Positions 1 to 7,237 of a DNA stretch of 20,865 nt are shown here, piece after piece. Origin of the DNA: Clostridiales bacterium (GTDB lineage: Bacteria > Bacillota > Clostridia > Lachnospirales > Lachnospiraceae); assembly GCA_019420405.1 (NCBI GenBank), contig JAHZHF010000003.1, forward strand, positions 1 through 20,865, given 5' to 3'. A program made the position numbers and the translations under genes. Under the pieces are notes generated by a model. It was given only the letters and a program-made list of their open reading frames with translations. It was not told the DNA's origin and searched no databases. The first letter of the stretch is position 1. The number at the start of each line of letters is the position of its first letter.

Positions 1-56
1 CTTCGCTCCGATTCCGGCCGTATATAACAGAAAATGTTAGTGCACTAAATAGCTGG

Positions 57-86
57 TTGCCATCTCCCTCCCCTTCATGCTACAAT
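57..86 (+). promoter_or_regulatory. Probable sigma-A promoter of cobO
   Basis: A TTGCCA -35 box (57-62) and a TACAAT -10 box (81-86) are separated by 18 bases. The -10 is preceded by TGC, giving an extended -10. Transcription would begin near 92-94, only about 20 bases before the cobO start codon and just before its ribosome binding site. This also rules out the more upstream in-frame ATG at 57, which lies inside the promoter. The call is from sequence match only. Confidence 0.7.
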
Positions 87-113
87 AGACGGATCAGAGA
101 GGAGTTACAGAGT

Positions 114-641
114 ATGGAACGTGGATTGATACACATTTACTGCGGCGATGGGAAGGGGAAGACCTCAGCGGCCACCGGGCTTTCCATCCGTGCAGCCGGG
201 AGAGGGCTTTCCGTACTCTTTGCCCGTTTTCTGAAAAATGACGATTCCGGAGAACTCCGCATCCTGGAGACGATCCCTGAGATCCGCCTCATAAATCCGG
301 AGAAATCCTACGGCTTTTACCGGACGCTTACAAACGATGAGAGAAAAGAGATGCATCAGGTTTACAGGCGCTTCTGGGAGGAAATCCGTGGAGAGATCAG
401 CAGGGGAGAGTATGATATGCTTGTCATGGATGAATTCATGGCTGCGTACCGCTACGGACTGATCCCAAAGGATGAGGCTATCTCGTTTTTAGAGGAGAAA
501 CCGGAGACGCTGGAAGTCGTCCTGACCGGAAGAGATCCGGGGGAGGAGCTGATCCGCCTGGCGGATTATGTCTCTGAGATCCGGAAGAAAAAACATCCTT
601 TCGACCGCGGTATTACGGCGAGAGAAGGAATTGAGTATTAG
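114..641 (+). CDS. cobO: Corrinoid (cob(I)yrinic acid a,c-diamide) adenosyltransferase, CobO/BtuR family
   Basis: A cytoplasmic enzyme that transfers the 5'-deoxyadenosyl group of ATP to the cobalt of reduced corrinoids, making the adenosylated pathway intermediates. The 175-residue product has a P-loop, GDGKGKT, at residues 11-17, a Walker B-like strand ending in MDEFMAAY (105-112), an LTGRDP motif (137-142), and the typical family tail HPFDRGITAREGIEY. The length is normal for the short clostridial form. I chose the ATG at 114 because AGAGAGGAG (96-104) sits nine bases before it and because the in-frame ATG at 57 is within the promoter. The gene stands alone: a riboswitch-bearing gap separates it from the cbi operon, so it is probably transcribed independently of the riboswitch. 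Family identity is clear. The preferred corrinoid substrate cannot be read from sequence. Confidence 0.93.
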   Translation: MERGLIHIYCGDGKGKTSAATGLSIRAAGRGLSVLFARFLKNDDSGELRILETIPEIRLINPEKSYGFYRTLTNDERKEMHQVYRRFWEEIRGEISRGEYDMLVMDEFMAAYRYGLIPKDEAISFLEEKPETLEVVLTGRDPGEELIRLADYVSEIRKKKHPFDRGITAREGIEY

Positions 642-749
642 AGGCAGTGCGGTTCCTTGCATGAAGACTGCGCGGAGGCTGCTGAACTGCAGATATTTAT
701 AAGCTGTGTCATGCGGCTGAATCACAGACCGGCTGCATTTCACATAGAT

Positions 750-765
750 GCCCGCATCTGCGGGC
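750..765 (+). other. GC-rich hairpin just upstream of the riboswitch
   Basis: GCCCGC and GCGGGC flank an ATCT loop, giving a six-pair stem. No run of T follows (the next bases are CCTGAATAAA), so it is not a standard intrinsic terminator for cobO. It ends two bases before the P1 stem of the riboswitch and could be a weak transcript end or a 5' accessory stem. The bases from 642 to 749 show no gene and no convincing promoter. Confidence 0.4.
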
Positions 766-767
766 CC

Positions 768-986
768 TGAATAAATCCAGATCCGGCATACGTTTAAAAG
801 ACTGCTGCCATCGCCTGTTCTGAAAGCAGGCGGGGCACGAGGAAGTCAGGTGAGAATCCTGCACAATACCCGTTGCTGTATTGGAAGAGCAATGCTCCTG
901 TCCGTGCTTATGACACGGAAGTCACTGTGGGGAAAGTCCTGTGGGAAGGCGGAGCATCTGTGTTGAGGCCTGAGTCAGAATATTCA
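768..986 (+). promoter_or_regulatory. Cobalamin (B12) riboswitch
   Basis: An adenosylcobalamin-sensing RNA leader of the cbi operon. The core has the family's linear landmarks: GGAAGTCAGGTGAGAATCCT (841-860), then CCCGTTGCTGTA, a GTCACTG segment (921-927), GGGAAGGC, and a B12-box-like AGTCAGAATA (973-982). A perfect six-base P1 stem, TGAATA (768-773) with TATTCA (981-986), closes it. A peripheral hairpin, CCGTG with CACGG, lies around 902-918. No hairpin followed by a T-run is present between the aptamer and cbiM, so control is more likely translational than by termination, but I could not identify the sequestering pairing. Position, just before a cobalt transporter and cobalamin operon, fits the family. 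Confidence 0.88.
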
Positions 987-1038
987 CTTTTAAATGATCT
1001 GGGAGTTACGGGAATATAACACAAGGAGAAAGAAAAAC

Positions 1039-1800
1039 ATGTCAAAAAAACAGAAAATCGTACTGAGGGCGCTCATCGCTTTTGCCGCGGTGACTGCCGT
1101 CGCACCCGCTTCCAATGCGATGCATATCATGGAGGGCTATCTTCCTGCGGGATACTGCATTGCCTGGGGCGTGATCTGCCTGCCCTTTTTATTCGCGGGC
1201 TTCCTTTCACTGAGAAACAAAATACAGGAAAACAGGAGGAACCTGACATTGATCGCCATGTCCGGTGCCTTTATTTTCGTGATTTCATCGCTTAAGATCC
1301 CTTCTGTCACGGGGAGCTGCTCCCACATGACGGGAACAGGGCTTGGAGCGATTCTGTTCGGCCCCTCAGCGGTGAGCGTGCTGGGGATCATTGTGCTCAT
1401 CTTTCAGGCAGTGCTTTTAGCGCACGGGGGCCTGACCACGCTTGGGGCGAATACATTTTCCATGGCTATCGCAGGCCCTCTTGTATCCTTCGGGATCTAT
1501 CACGCCTGCCGGAAGCTGAAGGTGAATCAAAGAGCCGGAATCTTCCTGGCGGCTTTTCTCGGAGATCTGTTTACCTACTGCGTCACAAGCGTTCAGCTTG
1601 CCCTGGCCTACCCGTCAGAGGCGGGAGGCGTGACGGCCTCCGTGGTGAAATTTCTGGGAGTGTTCGCACCAACCCAGCTCCCTCTTGCAGTGATTGAAGG
1701 AATCGTGACTGTGGTGATTGTGATAGGCCTGGAAACTTACGCGCGGCCGGAACTTAAGAATATCGGATTCCTGCCAGAGGGAAGAAAGGAGGCCGTATAA
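1039..1800 (+). CDS. cbiM: Cobalt ECF transporter substrate-binding membrane subunit CbiM
   Basis: The substrate-specific membrane protein of the cobalt energy-coupling-factor importer. The product is 253 residues. A signal peptide (basic start, hydrophobic stretch about 8-24) ends in ASNA, and the predicted mature protein starts MHIMEGYLP (28-36). In CbiM/NikM proteins the new N-terminal Met-His binds the metal, so processing should matter. A second conserved metal-site segment, SCSHMTGTGLGAILFGP, is also present, and several hydrophobic helices follow. The ATG at 1039 is chosen because AAGGAG (1023-1028) lies ten bases upstream; an in-frame ATG at 994 has no such site and lies beside the riboswitch. 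It is the first gene of the operon, one base before cbiN, and is presumably cobalamin-repressed through the riboswitch. A nickel preference is less likely given the neighbours. Confidence 0.95.
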   Translation: MSKKQKIVLRALIAFAAVTAVAPASNAMHIMEGYLPAGYCIAWGVICLPFLFAGFLSLRNKIQENRRNLTLIAMSGAFIFVISSLKIPSVTGSCSHMTGTGLGAILFGPSAVSVLGIIVLIFQAVLLAHGGLTTLGANTFSMAIAGPLVSFGIYHACRKLKVNQRAGIFLAAFLGDLFTYCVTSVQLALAYPSEAGGVTASVVKFLGVFAPTQLPLAVIEGIVTVVIVIGLETYARPELKNIGFLPEGRKEAV

Positions 1801-1801
1801 G

Positions 1802-2149
1802 ATGTCGAAGAATACGAAAACCGTGGTGATCCTTCTGGCTCTTGCAGTGCTTATCGCTGCAGTTCCCCTTTTCGCGTTAAAGGGCGCCGAATTCGGCGGC
1901 TCGGACGATGCGGGAAGTGTGATGGTAGAAGAGATACACGGAGAATATACGCCCTGGTTCACTCCGGTACTTGAGACTGCGCTGGGCGGAGAACTGCCGG
2001 GAGAGATCGAAAGTCTGATCTTCTGTATCCAGACCGGGATCGGTGTGGGAGTGATCGCCTTTGTGATGGGACGTTTTGTGGAACGGCGAAGATGGCTGAA
2101 TATGTCCGATGCGGACAGAGAAGAGGAGAAGAGGAAATGCTCTTCATAG
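1802..2149 (+). CDS. cbiN: Cobalt transporter auxiliary subunit CbiN
   Basis: A small membrane protein that partners CbiM and is needed for cobalt loading in group I cobalt ECF importers. The 115-residue product has two predicted membrane helices (about 7-25 and 68-90) joined by an extracytoplasmic loop that carries the family's GAEFGGSDDAG segment (28-38). The charged cytoplasmic tail is rich in Glu, Arg and Lys. AAGGAGG lies upstream of the ATG, inside the end of cbiM, and one base separates the two genes. Its end overlaps cbiQ by 13 bases. Length and layout are normal for the family. Confidence 0.92.
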   Translation: MSKNTKTVVILLALAVLIAAVPLFALKGAEFGGSDDAGSVMVEEIHGEYTPWFTPVLETALGGELPGEIESLIFCIQTGIGVGVIAFVMGRFVERRRWLNMSDADREEEKRKCSS

Positions 2150-2910
2150 ACAGACTGAGCTATCAGTCGAAGCTTCGATATGTGAACGCATCAGAAAAGT
2201 TTGTGTATGCCATGCTGACTCTGGTGCTGTGTATTGTTGGAAAATCTTTTTTGACGGCAGTGTCTGTGTTCGCCGTAAACGGGATACTTACAGTGGGGAA
2301 AGGGGCCATCCCTCTTTCCCGCTATATCAGGCTGCTGCTCGTCCCGGTATCTTTTCTGATACTGGGCGCGGCGGCGATCATAATTAATGTTTCAGAAGTT
2401 CCGCTGGACGCGTTTGCCTGTCCGGTGGGGGAGTGGTATATTACCGGCAGCCGTCAGTCAGTGCTCCGGGCTGCAGAGCTTACGGCGTCCGCGCTGGGAG
2501 CGGTCACCTGTCTGTATTTTCTGGCACTGAATACGACCATGCCGGATCTGCTGCAGGTTTTGAAGAAGCTGCATATTCCTGCGCTGGTCATTGAGCTCAT
2601 GATGCTGATCTACCGGTTCATTTTCCTGCTGTCTGCGACGGCTTCGGCTATATCAACCGCCCAGGAGGCGCGTCTTGGAAAACGCACCTTCCGGACGAGA
2701 GTCCGGGCCTTTGGAGGAATGGCCTCCGCTGTGTTTATCCTGGCCATCCGGCGCTCCGGCGCGGTGTATGATGCGATGGAGTCCAGATGTTATGACGGGG
2801 AGATCCGGGTTCTGGGCACCGGAGAATCGGCGAAGATCAGGGAGATCCTGCTGATCGTCCTCTTTGAAACGGCGCTGCTGGCCGCCACAGTATGGAGTGT
2901 GTTACAATGA
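2137..2910 (+). CDS. cbiQ: Cobalt ECF transporter T component CbiQ
   Basis: The transmembrane coupling subunit (EcfT) that links the CbiO ATPase to CbiM/CbiN. The 257-residue product has hydrophobic segments around 24-52, 65-85, 120-130, 150-170 and 235-255. Two coupling-helix motifs of the EcfT type are visible in the cytoplasmic part: AQEARLG (175-181) and ESRCYDG (215-221). The ATG at 2137 gives the standard MLFIDRLSY start and is preceded by AGGAGAAGAGG; the upstream in-frame ATG at 2092 would add 15 untypical residues inside cbiN. It overlaps cbiN by 13 bases and cbiO by four (ATGA), which implies coupled translation of transporter subunits. Confidence 0.93.
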   Translation: MLFIDRLSYQSKLRYVNASEKFVYAMLTLVLCIVGKSFLTAVSVFAVNGILTVGKGAIPLSRYIRLLLVPVSFLILGAAAIIINVSEVPLDAFACPVGEWYITGSRQSVLRAAELTASALGAVTCLYFLALNTTMPDLLQVLKKLHIPALVIELMMLIYRFIFLLSATASAISTAQEARLGKRTFRTRVRAFGGMASAVFILAIRRSGAVYDAMESRCYDGEIRVLGTGESAKIREILLIVLFETALLAATVWSVLQ

Positions 2911-3740
2911 AAAATGAATGGATCATAGAGACAGAAAACCTCTGTTATACTTATGAGGGGAACGACAGAAGAGCTCTGGACGGCGTGAGTGTTAAGATCC
3001 GCAGGGGACGGAAGGTTGCCTTCATGGGCGGAAACGGCTCGGGAAAGTCCACCCTTTTCCTCTGCCTGAACGGAATCCTGCGGCCCGAGAGCGGCAGGGT
3101 TATCATAGACGGAATTCCCGTGAAGTATAACAGGAAGGGGCTTCTGGACGTGAGAAAGAAAGTGGGGATCGTGTTTCAGGAGCCGGATAACCAGCTCTTT
3201 TCTGCCAGTGTGTATCAGGAGATTTCTTTTGGAATCTTAAATCTCGGGGCGGATGAAGAGACTGCCAGAAGAGAAGTAGAGCGGGTGATGGAAGAGGTGG
3301 GGGTCACGTCGTTTTCAGACCGTCCCGCACATGCTTTGAGCGGAGGTCAGAAAAAGCAGGTGGCTATTGCGGATATTCTGGTCATGCACCCTGAGGTGAT
3401 GATCCTGGACGAGCCGGCTGCCGCCCTGGACCCGAAGCACACGCGGATTGTGGAGGAGATCATCGAAAGGCTGACGGATAAGGGGATTACGGTGCTGATG
3501 GCGACTCATGATATGGACTACGCCTTCGCCTGGGCCGATGAGATTATTCTGATGAAGGACGGACAGGTGATAAAGGAAGGCAGTCCCGGGGAGGTCTGCG
3601 GGGACCGGGAGGCGCTTGAGAGGACAAACCTTGAGCCCCCTGCGGTGCTCACTATATACGAAAAGATGCTGGAGAAGAATCTGCTAAAAAGGGGCGGTAC
3701 GCCGCCGAAGAATATCAGGGAACTGGAGGAGATGCTGTGA
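2907..3740 (+). CDS. cbiO: Cobalt ECF transporter ATP-binding protein CbiO
   Basis: The ATPase that powers cobalt import. The 277-residue ABC protein has Walker A GGNGSGKST (41-49), the Q-loop with the ECF-type FQEPDNQLF (90-98), the signature LSGGQKKQ (144-151), Walker B VMILDEP (164-170) and the switch His201. All catalytic parts are intact. The FQEPDNQLF sequence is typical of EcfA/CbiO proteins rather than general ABC importers. The ATG at 2907 overlaps the cbiQ stop as ATGA, with GGAG eight bases upstream. The gene ends in a GTGA overlap with cbiK. Confidence 0.95.
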   Translation: MKNEWIIETENLCYTYEGNDRRALDGVSVKIRRGRKVAFMGGNGSGKSTLFLCLNGILRPESGRVIIDGIPVKYNRKGLLDVRKKVGIVFQEPDNQLFSASVYQEISFGILNLGADEETARREVERVMEEVGVTSFSDRPAHALSGGQKKQVAIADILVMHPEVMILDEPAAALDPKHTRIVEEIIERLTDKGITVLMATHDMDYAFAWADEIILMKDGQVIKEGSPGEVCGDREALERTNLEPPAVLTIYEKMLEKNLLKRGGTPPKNIRELEEML

Positions 3741-4504
3741 AAAACGGAATACTGGCCGTCAGTTTCGGGACGAGCCATCTGGATACAATGGAAAAGACAA
3801 TCTGTGTGATTGAGCGGGAGATTGCCGGAGCCTTTCCGGACTGGAAGGTGTACCGCGCCTTTACCAGCGGTGTGATCATACGAAAACTCAGGGAGACGAA
3901 AGGGATTGAGATCGACACTGTGGAAGAGGCGCTTGATCGGACGGCTTCTGATGGAATCCGGGATTTGCTTGTCCAGCCCACTCACATGATCAGCGGGATC
4001 GAGAATGACCGTCTGATGGAGGCGCTGACCGGGAGAATGGACCGCTTCGAGCGGCTCCGGACAGGGAAGCCGCTCCTTGACAGTCCGGACGACTATCGCG
4101 AGTCTGTGCGCGCGGTGATGGAGATGACGCAGCTTGCGGAGGATGAGATGCTGATCCTCATGGGGCACGGGAGTGAGCACCGGGCAAACGCTTCGTATCT
4201 TACTCTGGAGTATGCTTTCCATACAGAGGGATATCCCCAGGTGATTGTGGGAACGGTGGAGAGTGAGCCGGATCTTGATAACGTGATGGAGAAGCTCCTC
4301 CTCTCCGGGAAGAGAAAGGCGGCGCTCATGCCCTTCATGCTCGTGGCGGGGGATCACGCGAAAAATGATATGGCAGGAGAGGACGACTCCTGGAAGACCT
4401 GTCTCGAAGAGGCGGGATATGAGGTTCGGGTGATTTTGAAAGGGCTCGGGGAGTCGGAGCGGATCAGAAAACTTTTTCTCAAACATATCCGGGAGGCTGT
4501 GTGA
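3737..4504 (+). CDS. cbiK: Sirohydrochlorin cobaltochelatase CbiK
   Basis: Inserts cobalt into sirohydrochlorin, the entry step of the anaerobic cobalamin route. The 255-residue product is the two-lobed CbiK type. The metal-site residues match those of the Salmonella enzyme: His144 in LMGHGS, Glu175 in GTVESEP and His207 in AGDHAKND. It has no signal peptide, so it is cytoplasmic, unlike the exported haem-binding CbiK variants of some sulfate reducers. The start is GTG at 3737, overlapping the cbiO stop (GTGA) behind GGAGGAG (3725-3731). Placing it directly after the cobalt importer couples uptake and use of cobalt. Confidence 0.94.
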   Translation: MKNGILAVSFGTSHLDTMEKTICVIEREIAGAFPDWKVYRAFTSGVIIRKLRETKGIEIDTVEEALDRTASDGIRDLLVQPTHMISGIENDRLMEALTGRMDRFERLRTGKPLLDSPDDYRESVRAVMEMTQLAEDEMLILMGHGSEHRANASYLTLEYAFHTEGYPQVIVGTVESEPDLDNVMEKLLLSGKRKAALMPFMLVAGDHAKNDMAGEDDSWKTCLEEAGYEVRVILKGLGESERIRKLFLKHIREAV

Positions 4505-4566
4505 GGCCGGATTTTCCGGGATATGATACGCCCCGGAGCGGGCAGGATGAAACGGAGGATGAACGG

Positions 4567-5721
4567 ATGAAGGAGATGTGCGGGGCAGGCAGAACAAGGA
4601 GCGGACTGCGCAGGGGATATACCACTGGAAGCTGTGCGGCGGCGGCAGCCAAAGCGGCCGCGCGGATCCTTCTGACGGGGGAGGATATCCGCCAGGTTTC
4701 CCTTACCACCCCCTCCGGGACCGTTCTTGATCTCGAGGTGGAGCGCGTGATCCGGGAAGTGGATTCTGTGGAATGTGCAGTGAGAAAATACAGCGGGGAT
4801 GACCCGGATGTGACAGACGGACTGCTGATCTGTGCCCAGGTTAGGAAGACTGATGAAACAGAAAGCGGGATCCTCTTAGATGGAGGCGAAGGAGTGGGGC
4901 GGGTGACGCGTCCGGGACTGGAACAGGAGATCGGCCAGGCCGCGATCAACCGTGTGCCCCGCCGGATGATCCGGGAAGCCGTGGCGGAAGTATGCGCGGA
5001 GTGCGGATATGAAAAGGGGATGCAGGTGACGATCTCAGTGCCGGGAGGAGCGGAGACGGCCAAAAGGACGTTCAATCCGAGACTGGGTATTCAGGGAGGG
5101 CTCTCCATCCTGGGGACTACCGGGATCGTAGAGCCCATGAGCGAGAAGGCTCTGACGGATACGATCTGGCTGGAGATGAAGATGCTGCGGGAAGAGGGCA
5201 GACAATTCTGCTGTATCGTACCGGGAAATTACGGCATGGACTTCCTGACCGGGGAGGCAGGGATTGATCCGGGACTCTGCATAAAATGCAGCAATTTTAT
5301 CGGAGAGGCGCTGGACGACGCCGTGCTTCTCGGATTCGACCGGGTGCTCCTGGCGGGACACGCAGGAAAGCTCATCAAACTGGCCGCAGGCGTGATGAAC
5401 ACCCATTCCCGTCAGGCGGACTGCAGGATGGAAGTCATCGCCTCCCACGCGGCGATGGCCGGAGCCGGAGCGGATACGGTGAAGAGAATCATGAACTGTA
5501 TCAATACGACGGAGGCCTTTGCCATCCTCAGAGAGGAAGGGCTGACCGGGCAGGTCATGAAAACCGTGATGGAGCGGATTGCGTTTTACATTGGTCAGAG
5601 AACCGGAGGAAAGCTCACAGTGGATGTGATCCTCTTTTCAAAGGAGGAGGGAATCCTGGGAGCGGCTGATGGGGCTGAAAGAAATGCGGAAAAAGTCAGA
5701 CAGGAGGATCAGATGAGATGA
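4567..5721 (+). CDS. cbiD: Cobalt-precorrin-5B (C1)-methyltransferase CbiD
   Basis: Methylates C1 of cobalt-precorrin-5B after loss of the two-carbon fragment. The product is 384 residues from the ATG at 4567. It opens with the CbiD hallmark RRGYTTGSCAAAAAKAA, followed by a KYSGDDPDVTDG segment and LGGTG-like glycine turns (ILGTTGIVEP). I chose 4567 because GGAGG (4554-4558) precedes it by eight bases. A GTG at 4501, overlapping the cbiK stop as GTGA, is in frame and would add 22 polar residues not typical of CbiD; it cannot be fully excluded. It overlaps cbiL by four bases (ATGA). Confidence 0.93.
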   Translation: MKEMCGAGRTRSGLRRGYTTGSCAAAAAKAAARILLTGEDIRQVSLTTPSGTVLDLEVERVIREVDSVECAVRKYSGDDPDVTDGLLICAQVRKTDETESGILLDGGEGVGRVTRPGLEQEIGQAAINRVPRRMIREAVAEVCAECGYEKGMQVTISVPGGAETAKRTFNPRLGIQGGLSILGTTGIVEPMSEKALTDTIWLEMKMLREEGRQFCCIVPGNYGMDFLTGEAGIDPGLCIKCSNFIGEALDDAVLLGFDRVLLAGHAGKLIKLAAGVMNTHSRQADCRMEVIASHAAMAGAGADTVKRIMNCINTTEAFAILREEGLTGQVMKTVMERIAFYIGQRTGGKLTVDVILFSKEEGILGAADGAERNAEKVRQEDQMR

Positions 5722-6473
5722 TAGGAACATATACGGGAGTCGGCACGGGACCGGGAGACCCGTCGCTGATGACGCTGAAAGCAGTGGAGGTAATACGGAC
5801 GAGCGGTGTGCTTGCCCTTCCGGTATCTGATCCGGGGCTGGAAGAGCCGGTTCTGGCGTCAGACAGGGAAGAAAGATATCTGGAAAACTGTACGGCATGG
5901 CAGATCGCACTGGGAGCGGTTCCGGAGGCGGAAGATAAGCGGAAGCTGCTTCTCCCGATGCCAATGCTGAAAGACCGGAAACGGCTGGATGAGATCCACG
6001 ACCGGGATGCGGATGCAGTGGCCTCTTTTTTGGAGCAGGGAGTTGACGTGGCGTTCCTGACACTGGGCGACCCGACCGTGTATTCCACATGCATGTATCT
6101 CCACCAGCGGCTGAAAAGTCGGGGATATCCGACGGCTGTCGTACCTGGAATTACATCTTTTACCGCTTCCGCTGCGCGGATGGATATGCCTCTCGTGCAG
6201 AACCGGGAGGAACTGCACGTACTCCCCGCTTCCTATGAAATCAGCGAAAGTCTCGGACTGCCCGGTACGAAAGTGCTGATGAAGGCCGGGAGAAAGCTGC
6301 AGGAAGTGAAACAGGCAATTCTCGCGGAGGGACTGGAAGCGGTGATGGTAGAAAACTGCGGGATGGAGGGAGAGCAGATCTACTCCTGTGCGGAGGCGAT
6401 ACCGGAGCAGGCCGGATACTACTCTCTGCTCGTGATCCGGGAGAAGAAAGAGAAGCAAAGGAGGGAAGAATGA
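5718..6473 (+). CDS. cbiL: Cobalt-factor II / precorrin-2 C20-methyltransferase CbiL
   Basis: An S-adenosylmethionine-dependent methyltransferase that methylates C20 of the cobalt-loaded ring, the first methylation after CbiK. The 251-residue product has the tetrapyrrole methylase layout: GVGTGPGDP (7-15), TLGDPTVYST (115-124) and VVPGITSFTASAA (141-153). The C20 enzymes carry the STxxY-like segment after the GDP motif, which fits this protein better than the C11 or C17 types found next to it. The start overlaps the cbiD stop (ATGA), with AGGAGG (5702-5707) upstream. Confidence 0.92.
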   Translation: MIGTYTGVGTGPGDPSLMTLKAVEVIRTSGVLALPVSDPGLEEPVLASDREERYLENCTAWQIALGAVPEAEDKRKLLLPMPMLKDRKRLDEIHDRDADAVASFLEQGVDVAFLTLGDPTVYSTCMYLHQRLKSRGYPTAVVPGITSFTASAARMDMPLVQNREELHVLPASYEISESLGLPGTKVLMKAGRKLQEVKQAILAEGLEAVMVENCGMEGEQIYSCAEAIPEQAGYYSLLVIREKKEKQRREE

Positions 6474-7237
6474 TGATTACATTTGTTGGGGCGGGCCCCG
6501 GTGCGGAGGATCTGATCACGGTCCGGGGACAGCGGCTTCTTGAGCAGGCGGATCTTGTGATCTATGCAGGTTCCCTTGTCAATCCGGGACTGCTTAAACT
6601 GTGCCGGGAAGGATGCGAGATCTATAATAGCGCCCGTATGACACTCGAGGAGGTGCTTGCGGTCATGACAGAAGGATGGTCGCAGAATAAAGAAATCGTG
6701 CGGCTTCACACCGGGGACCCCTGTCTCTACGGGGCGGTGAAAGAGCAGATGGATGAGCTTGAGCGCCGGGGGATTCCCTATGAAGTCTGCCCCGGGGTGA
6801 GTTCATTCTGCGGGGCGGCTGCGGCTCTGAAAGCAGAGTATACGCTTCCCGGGATATCCCAGTCCGTAGTCATCACCCGGATGGCGGGGCGGACTCCGGT
6901 TCCGGAGAGAGAATCCATTGCCTCTTTTGGGGAGCACGGAGCGACCATGGTGGTCTTCTTAAGTGCGGGGATGCTTCCGGAGCTTACAGAAGAATTGAAA
7001 AAAGGCGGATATGGAGAGGATACGCCAGCGGCTATCGTATATAAAGCCACCTGGCCGGAAGAGAAGGTGCTGCGATGTACAGTAGGAACTCTTGCAGAGA
7101 CTGCGGCCCGGGAAAATGTGACAAAGACGGCTCTCATTGTGGTGGGAGAAGTCCTGGACGGCAGTTACGAGCGGTCGAAACTTTACGATCCGGGATTTTC
7201 CACGGAGTTCAGAAAAGCGGAAGGAAAAGAACTATGA
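6470..7237 (+). CDS. cbiF: Cobalt-precorrin-4 C11-methyltransferase CbiF
   Basis: Methylates C11 of cobalt-precorrin-4 to give cobalt-precorrin-5A. The 255-residue tetrapyrrole methylase has VGAGPGAEDLIT (6-17), the CbiF/CobM-type IYAGSLV (31-37), LHTGDPCLYGA (79-89) and CPGVSSF (107-113). Two adjacent ATGs (6470 and 6473) follow AAAGGAGGG (6458-6466). The first overlaps the cbiL stop as ATGA; the second has slightly better spacing, so the start is uncertain by one residue. Many cbi operons have cbiG next, but here cbiF overlaps cbiH directly by ATGA. Confidence 0.94.
   Translation: MMITFVGAGPGAEDLITVRGQRLLEQADLVIYAGSLVNPGLLKLCREGCEIYNSARMTLEEVLAVMTEGWSQNKEIVRLHTGDPCLYGAVKEQMDELERRGIPYEVCPGVSSFCGAAAALKAEYTLPGISQSVVITRMAGRTPVPERESIASFGEHGATMVVFLSAGMLPELTEELKKGGYGEDTPAAIVYKATWPEEKVLRCTVGTLAETAARENVTKTALIVVGEVLDGSYERSKLYDPGFSTEFRKAEGKEL

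Noticed and set aside
57..113. An upstream in-frame ATG that would lengthen CobO by 19 residues
   Set aside because: It overlaps the -35 box of the likely promoter, lies upstream of the -10 and has no ribosome binding site, whereas the ATG at 114 has a good one.
692..703. TATTTATAAG as a -10 box for the cbi operon
   Set aside because: No -35-like sequence lies at a suitable distance (about 17 bases upstream reads GAGGCT), so I do not call a promoter there.
750..765. Hairpin read as an intrinsic terminator for cobO
   Set aside because: There is no T-run after the stem, so it is listed only as a hairpin.
1039..1122. CbiM signal peptide as something unusual
   Set aside because: A cleaved N-terminus exposing Met-His is already known in CbiM proteins such as that of Salmonella.
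4501..4566. GTG start for CbiD overlapping the cbiK stop
   Set aside because: The GTGA overlap fits the operon style, but it would add 22 polar residues not typical of CbiD, and the ATG at 4567 has a better ribosome binding site. I keep it as an alternative.
3518..4597. A 359-codon minus-strand frame across the end of cbiO and all of cbiK
   Set aside because: It is antisense to genes with intact catalytic motifs and its translation has no family features.
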